This document shows positions 59,401-64,000 of a stretch of 64,000 bases of DNA, piece by piece (the stretch's first letter is position 1; the number at the start of each line of letters is the position of its first letter). Where the stretch lies: contig CM028902.1 of NCBI GenBank assembly GCA_016801885.1, positions 23,961,580 to 24,025,579 on the forward strand. The letters run 5' to 3'. The notes under the pieces are model-generated. The model searched no databases and had not been told where the DNA came from. It was given only the letters and a program-made list of their open reading frames with translations. This DNA comes from Toxotes chatareus (Eukaryota; Chordata; Actinopteri; Toxotidae). A program made the translations under genes and the position numbers.

Positions 59401-60772
59401 CAGGATACTGTAGGACAGATAATGCAGTGTAATGCATACAGTGTTAAGTGCTTTGACAGCGTAATCACAGGGCTCAAGGCCAATGGGTGAGAGAGCACAG
59501 AGTCTTTAAAGATTAGCGTCTTGCCGGTTCAAGCCGTGTGACATTTAGGCTGTTTAACCTGTCCAGAGACAGAGCACGCACAGGCCCCCCCACACACACC
59601 ACAAAATCTAGACTAGTCAGCATCAGGAAGAGGCATTTCACCCACACATTACACTGACAGGGCTTGGTGACACATCTGAAATAAAACCTGCTCCTTACCT
59701 GTGCACATCCTCTTGAACTCCTCATAGTCAGTCCCTAGTCCTGCAGGCACAATCATGGAGCCCTCATATTTAAACACAGCCCTGGAAGATGCAGATACAT
59801 ATGCATTATTACTCCATACATTATCTAGTCTCATGATCCATTGATTCACAACGGTGCCATTATTTGCCCGTCGAGCACATCATCGTGCAATATGAAGCAA
59901 TGCACAAAATGCCTAAGACGCCCATGCAATGTGGCAGCCGTGTGTCAGCCATGTGTGAGTGTCACTACTATAACGTTATCCGCTGAATACAGGACAAAGG
60001 AAATTACTTCTGCCCCGCTGGGCCTAATAACAGAGTAGTGTGTGACCGCTAAATAGGCAGAATACAGATCAGCCTAACAGGAGGGGGGGGACACTGTAAG
60101 CTGCATGTATTTTAAACATTACTGTTATAAACACAGGCACTGCAATCTGGTTTTCACGTATTAAATGTGAAACAATTCACGAAGGTCTCAGTTGCGGGCA
60201 AGCCCCCTATGTGCCATTCTAGCGCACATTCACGGTAAGCAGGTCGAACTGCTTTTAAATATCGAGCAATTTAAAGTTCTTTTGCCTTTCGACAAAAATA
60301 CACGAGGTATAAAAACAATTCATTACATGTTCTACGTATTTAGGAGTCTATCTGTCAATCGGCATATGTCCAGTTATACAAACGGCCCGTATTTAAATAA
60401 AACGGTAACTATTATTAAGAAGTCCGCTTCTCATTTTCGCACCCTTCTGCAACGATAAGAGACCGCAGCAGGGCGTTAACAGGCTATGTGAACAAAAATT
60501 CCAACTGAGATTACATCGAAAAAAAGATTGCTCGGTGTGTTATATGGTTGCCGAAGTAAAGAATGACTAGTGAGTATTCAGACGAGGTTCAGAGTTACAT
60601 GTATGACACATCTAATTTTGCGAATTTACACGACCATATACAATAGTCACATTCTTTAACGGAGTTTGTAAACATAACCCTGTCCACACACTCACCAATT
60701 GGTCTCGGTGTTGTCGTCTCTGACTTGGTTGTAAGCCTCTCTGCAAGCTTCTTTATCGATCTGGGTTGCCAT
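53434..60772 (-). CDS. cotl1: coactosin-like protein 1
   Basis: Coding exons in mRNA order: 60772-60696, 59781-59699, 54430-54273, 53544-53434. They total 429 bases, 142 aa, exactly the human length, with all phases consistent and canonical splice sites. This ADF/cofilin-family protein binds F-actin and 5-lipoxygenase in the cytoplasm. Recognisable parts are MATQIDKEACREAYN, FKRMCTDDARLFGF, TTGDAMSKRAKFTLITWIG, SGLQRAK, DKTLVKEIVQNFAKEF and LKKAGGANYDAQAE. Lys75 (actin binding) and Lys131 (5-lipoxygenase binding), as known for human COTL1, are kept. The ATG follows CCGAAAA, with no upstream ATG in the same exon stretch. Introns are about 0.9, 5.3 and 0.7 kb. Confidence 0.96.
54507..54531. repeat. 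C-rich tract in cotl1 intron 2
   Basis: Three C runs (CCCCCCCACCCCCCACCCCCC) lie about 80-100 bases upstream of exon 3; G-rich on the sense strand. Confidence 0.85.
54896..54952. repeat. TG-rich microsatellite
   Basis: An interrupted TG/TGCA tract in cotl1 intron 2. Confidence 0.85.
57235..57300 (-). mobile_element. fragment of dispersed teleost repeat, reverse
   Basis: GACTGATCTTTCCTCTAGTG followed by CCACCATTAGGCC matches the reverse-orientation block at 13280-13310. Confidence 0.5.
57480..58340 (+). mobile_element. dispersed teleost repeat with internal tandem sub-repeats
   Basis: Starts with CTAGCAGCTCAGG and GCTAGCATGCTGATAGCAG, then GGGAATGTCATTAGTTTTGT. After this a block of about 150 bp (CATCCTCTGGGGAACATGAA ... 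TATTTCACTCTGAACC ... GGTGGCACTAGATGAAAA) is repeated about four times with divergence (near 57727, 57880, 58010 and 58165). It lies in cotl1 intron 2. Other copies in this window are at 13180, 47195, 47970 and 57235. No coding capacity was seen. Confidence 0.75.
59152..59179. repeat. CA microsatellite
   Basis: About 13 CA repeats in cotl1 intron 2. Confidence 0.95.
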
Positions 60773-61200
60773 TTTTCGGTTGAACGGGAACAAAAAATGT
60801 CGAAGACTAAGCTGTATCAGTCCAAACCAGGGGGGAGCTAGCTACACAATGATAAAGCAGCTAACTTACACAGTTGATGCTACACATCAGATAACAATAA
60901 CTGATATCGTTACACAACAGGCTTCAGTCCAAAATCACGACCACCGCACTGGAACAATTGAGCCGGTCGGACTTAGCGGAAAGAGACGGCTCTTCTTCTA
61001 GCAGCTCGGTTCATTTCCTGTATATTTCCACTTTCTGGGCGTTGGTGATGTTAGTCAATCAGGTTGCCAGCTGACAGAAAGAGAAGTCCCCCAGACGTTG
61101 GATTCACCTCCTCTCTGTGAGCGCTCAGTGTAATGTGGGCCTACTGTCAAGGCAGCCACAACGTGCAGATGCAGCTTCCGGTATGGACTTTCAAAATAAA
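60773..61200 (-). promoter_or_regulatory. cotl1: cotl1 5' UTR and promoter region
   Basis: The ATG lies in the first recognised exon. Upstream there is no TATA box near the start, but an ETS-type CCGGAAG is present on the minus strand at 61175-61181, and GC content is raised around 60950-61180. The transcription start cannot be placed. Confidence 0.4.
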
Positions 61201-63090
61201 GTAAACCATAGTGAAGACTGCAGGATGTGTAAAACAGTATTGCTTCAGTGTGCTGCTGCCAAAACACTGCTGTGATATTATATTCATTCACAAAAAGTAT
61301 ACAAGTGGTAATTATACATATACATATACAATTATACCGTCAGACGTGTCTTTTTATTTACGTATTTTTTGTCTAATAAAATGTGGTAGAGGCTGGAAAC
61401 ACAGCTCCAGCCCCTGGAATAATCATCTCATCAGGAGAATGTGGTCAGGACATCAGTGGTAACATACTACACAAACAAATACAATATTACTTATACCTAC
61501 GTTCAGTTTCCTCAATTTATCCATCTGTTAGCCATTTATTATTTTTTCATTTTGTGATATTTGTTGTATAAATTTGATTTCATTTGGGAAAGAAAAGCCA
61601 CAGAAGATAAATCATTGGTTAATGCTATAATACTAAAACATGAATGTACATCCCACAGTGATCTGATTTCAGAAAAAAAGATCCCCAGCACATCAACCCA
61701 CACCAAGAGCATCAAACAAACTGACTTCATTTGTGAAGCATGATTTATTATTTTGCTGCTGGTTACACAGACTGGTTATTTAGTTTGTCAGCGAGATGTC
61801 AGTTCTGCTGTTAGGAGCCAAGAGAAGATGAAGGGGAAAGGAGAAAATAAATATGAAACTGTAATCCTCAATAAACATAAGAAACAACTGATAGCACAGA
61901 CTAAAGAGTGAAACTGCAAGATGCCTATAATGACCTAACAAATAATGAGTATATCTGTGACATCCTGTGGGGAAATATTTATAGTTATGATAAATAATCT
62001 TCTGTTTTGCTTTTATATGCGCGAAAATGTCTACTATCCTTTTCCACCGACACAACTCATGGCTTTAATCTGAAGGCACACTTCCGGCGTTTCTTTTAAT
62101 AAATCGTGCAACTTGACAAGCTCACAAGCTCAGTGCAGAGACATTGAAATTAAAATTTAAAATTGTATTTCAGTAGCTTGATTTTCATTTTAACTGATAA
62201 CATTTGTTGTTGAGGCCAATGAAGGACTTTTAATACAAGCACCTAGATGCACATTACAGAACATGTGTTACACGTTATACTGTGATGTGCTGTTTATTGC
62301 AAAATTCCTAACCGTGTAGGAGCAACACAAAGCTAGAATGACAATGACAGTTATACACCTGAATACAACACTAACTATATACAACTAAACAATACAGTGT
62401 AGTGCATAAGTAGCTGTCAGCAGGGGCGGGGGCTGCATGTGTGTGTATGTAGGCTACATGAAGTGTGAGATTGTGTGGTGACAGTCAGGCTGGGTGGTCA
62501 GACAGCACAGAGGTCAAAGGTCTCCTCTCTCCTCCTCAGACCCCAGAGTCCACCAGCTCAAGGGACCTGTGCTGACTGTCACTGTATGGACTGAGAGGAG
62601 GAGGACCATCACCTCCCCAGCCTGAGCTCTGTGGCTCTGGGTTGTCTGCCGCTGCACCATCCCGCCACCTGCTGGTCCATTAACTGCCACACTCGTCTGT
62701 TCACAGCTGAACAGCGCCCGTGGTCGTGATGTTTGTGGTTCATACTGGTTACATGAGAAAAAACTGTACGAAATGGGTTTTAGTTCTGCCACATGGAGCC
62801 ATGATTTAACTACACTATACATTTTAATTCAGATATGTAGGTGGGGATGCACCAAACTGTTCTCTAGATGTTTAATAATTTGGGGAACCTTTAAAATAGT
62901 TTGTGTAATACTTTCTGGGGGTGTTTTATTCCGTTTTTTTTAAATTGTGAGTTCTTACCCCAAACTTTATCTCTACCATGAAGATCATCTTTAAACTACA
63001 ATGTGTACTGTTTATATTTTTAGCCTCATTTTTAGTGGTATAAGCTTTTTATAGCAAAGAAGTATCTCCTGTGTTAAATGCACACATTCT

Positions 63091-63125
<35 letters not shown>

Positions 63126-63170
63126 TCAGGCCATTTATGAACCACACAAATACTTGGAGATATAATTTAC
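61200..63170. other. intergenic, no gene recognised
   Basis: AT-rich in 61300-62400, then ordinary. A TG microsatellite is at 63094-63123. Short open frames (for example minus strand 62514-62822) show no known domain. Confidence 0.5.
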
Positions 63171-63175
63171 ATTGC

Positions 63176-63291
63176 TCTCGGGGAGTCGGTTTTGTGACCA
63201 AACCATGGGCATTTGAGCTGCGCCATCTTGGATTTTAGTAGGAGTGTACTTCCCATATTTGGCGGAGAGGCGGTTACTCTGCGGGTCAGCC
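63176..63291 (+). repeat. direct repeat, copy 1 (5' truncated)
   Basis: CGGGGAGTCGGTTTTGTGAC through GAGGCGGTTACTCTGCGGG is repeated at 63892-64000 with only a few differences. Confidence 0.9.
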
Positions 63292-63844
63292 GGCCGAGAA
63301 CCGTACACTTAGCTCGGAGCAATATTTAATATTTACCGGCTTTCACCGCTACCTCCATCCACTATCCACTTACAGTTACAGCAGCACACAAACAACAGCA
63401 GCCGCTTACTGACGGAGCTGCTCTGTCCATGCAATGTCGGACTTTTTAAACCGAAAAATGAAACCGAATAAAATTGTAGCCTACTATTCCCGCAACAAAC
63501 GGACTCTGAGAGCACGGAACACACCGCAGCAGCGCGTTCCTAACATTAGCTGCTCCGGTCCTCTATCTGTATCAGCAGCGACCATAAATCGGCAATTAAG
63601 TCATAAGCCAGCGGCAAAATATGCTAATACATGCTAATTAGTGCAAACATCCAGGTAAAATAGTGAGAAATTTACTTACCGAAAGAACTGCAACACTGAC
63701 TCCGACGGTCAGTTAGTACAGTCTACGCTACAACAAGCCATATTACATTACATACAAAAACCTATCCGAACATTGGCAAACAAACGCGGACACTACAGCC
63801 CCTGTCAACCACTGGAGGTAGCCGGAGGCCTCTGGATGTAGCAT

Positions 63845-64000
63845 AGACTGTATAAAACATGGACGTAGCACCCGTGACGTCACCCATTGGTTTCGGGGAG
63901 TCGGTTTTGTGACCAAACCATGGGCATTTGAGCTGCGCCATCTTGGATTTTAGTGGGAGTGTACTTTCCATATTTGACGAAGAGGCGGTTACTCTACGGG
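63845..64000 (+). repeat. direct repeat, copy 2, with dispersed-element head
   Basis: Same about 110-bp block as 63176-63291, but preceded by ATAGACTGTATAAAACATGG, ACGTAGCACCCGTGACGTCA and CCCATTGGTTTC, which I know as a widespread teleost dispersed element. It continues beyond the window edge. Confidence 0.85.

Overview
The window is vertebrate nuclear DNA, almost certainly from a ray-finned (teleost) fish. Genes are split by compact GT-AG introns, CA/TG microsatellites are abundant, and the dispersed repeats are ones I know from teleost genomes (a V-SINE core, hAT-type MITEs, fold-back elements, decayed LINEs). No bacterial, plasmid or viral gene organisation is present. The species cannot be named from this sequence.

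Three protein-coding genes are present, all on the minus strand. (1) plcg2, phospholipase C gamma 2: coding parts lie between 24864 and 4995 in 32 coding exons, plus a probable non-coding first exon near 28876. The joined exons total 3744 bases (1247 codons plus stop) with every exon phase consistent. (2) meak7 (tldc1), a TLDc-domain mTOR-associated protein: 37585 to 32340, 8 coding exons, 465 aa. (3) cotl1, coactosin-like 1: 60772 to 53434, 4 coding exons, 142 aa. In human, PLCG2, MEAK7 and COTL1 lie in the same part of chromosome 16q23-q24 with MEAK7 and COTL1 adjacent, so the order supports the identifications. PLCG2 and COTL1 are both prominent in blood and immune cells (membrane-proximal Ca2+/DAG signalling; F-actin and 5-lipoxygenase binding), and MEAK7 is a lysosomal mTOR signalling protein. 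They are neighbours, not an operon.

Region by region: 1-2917 is a very AT-rich tandem array with a unit of about 75 bp, ending at 2850-2965 in a large imperfect palindrome. 2970-4660 holds nothing recognisable. 4669-29000 is plcg2, whose introns carry MITEs, fold-back elements, a LINE reverse transcriptase fossil and a SINE-like copy. 29500-30265 holds a MITE copy and the 3' tail of a LINE-type element. 32340-38100 is meak7 with its promoter. 38300-39510 is a decayed I-superfamily LINE. 39510-51000 is intergenic with SINE and dispersed repeats. 51000-61200 is cotl1 with a long inferred 3' UTR, two large introns and its promoter. 61200-64000 is intergenic and ends in a pair of direct repeats.

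Most interesting signals: the 75-bp array with its 25-codon periodicity, an AAB higher-order pattern and an inverted end; a 110-bp SH3 exon of plcg2 caught between a TG tract and a CA tract that can pair with each other; a strongly G-rich stretch just after the cotl1 stop codon; a perfect 19-bp hairpin in the inferred cotl1 3' UTR; and a meak7 exon whose upstream competing splice acceptor would cause an immediate stop. Coordinates were read by eye. Coding exon ends are phase-checked. Repeat boundaries are approximate.
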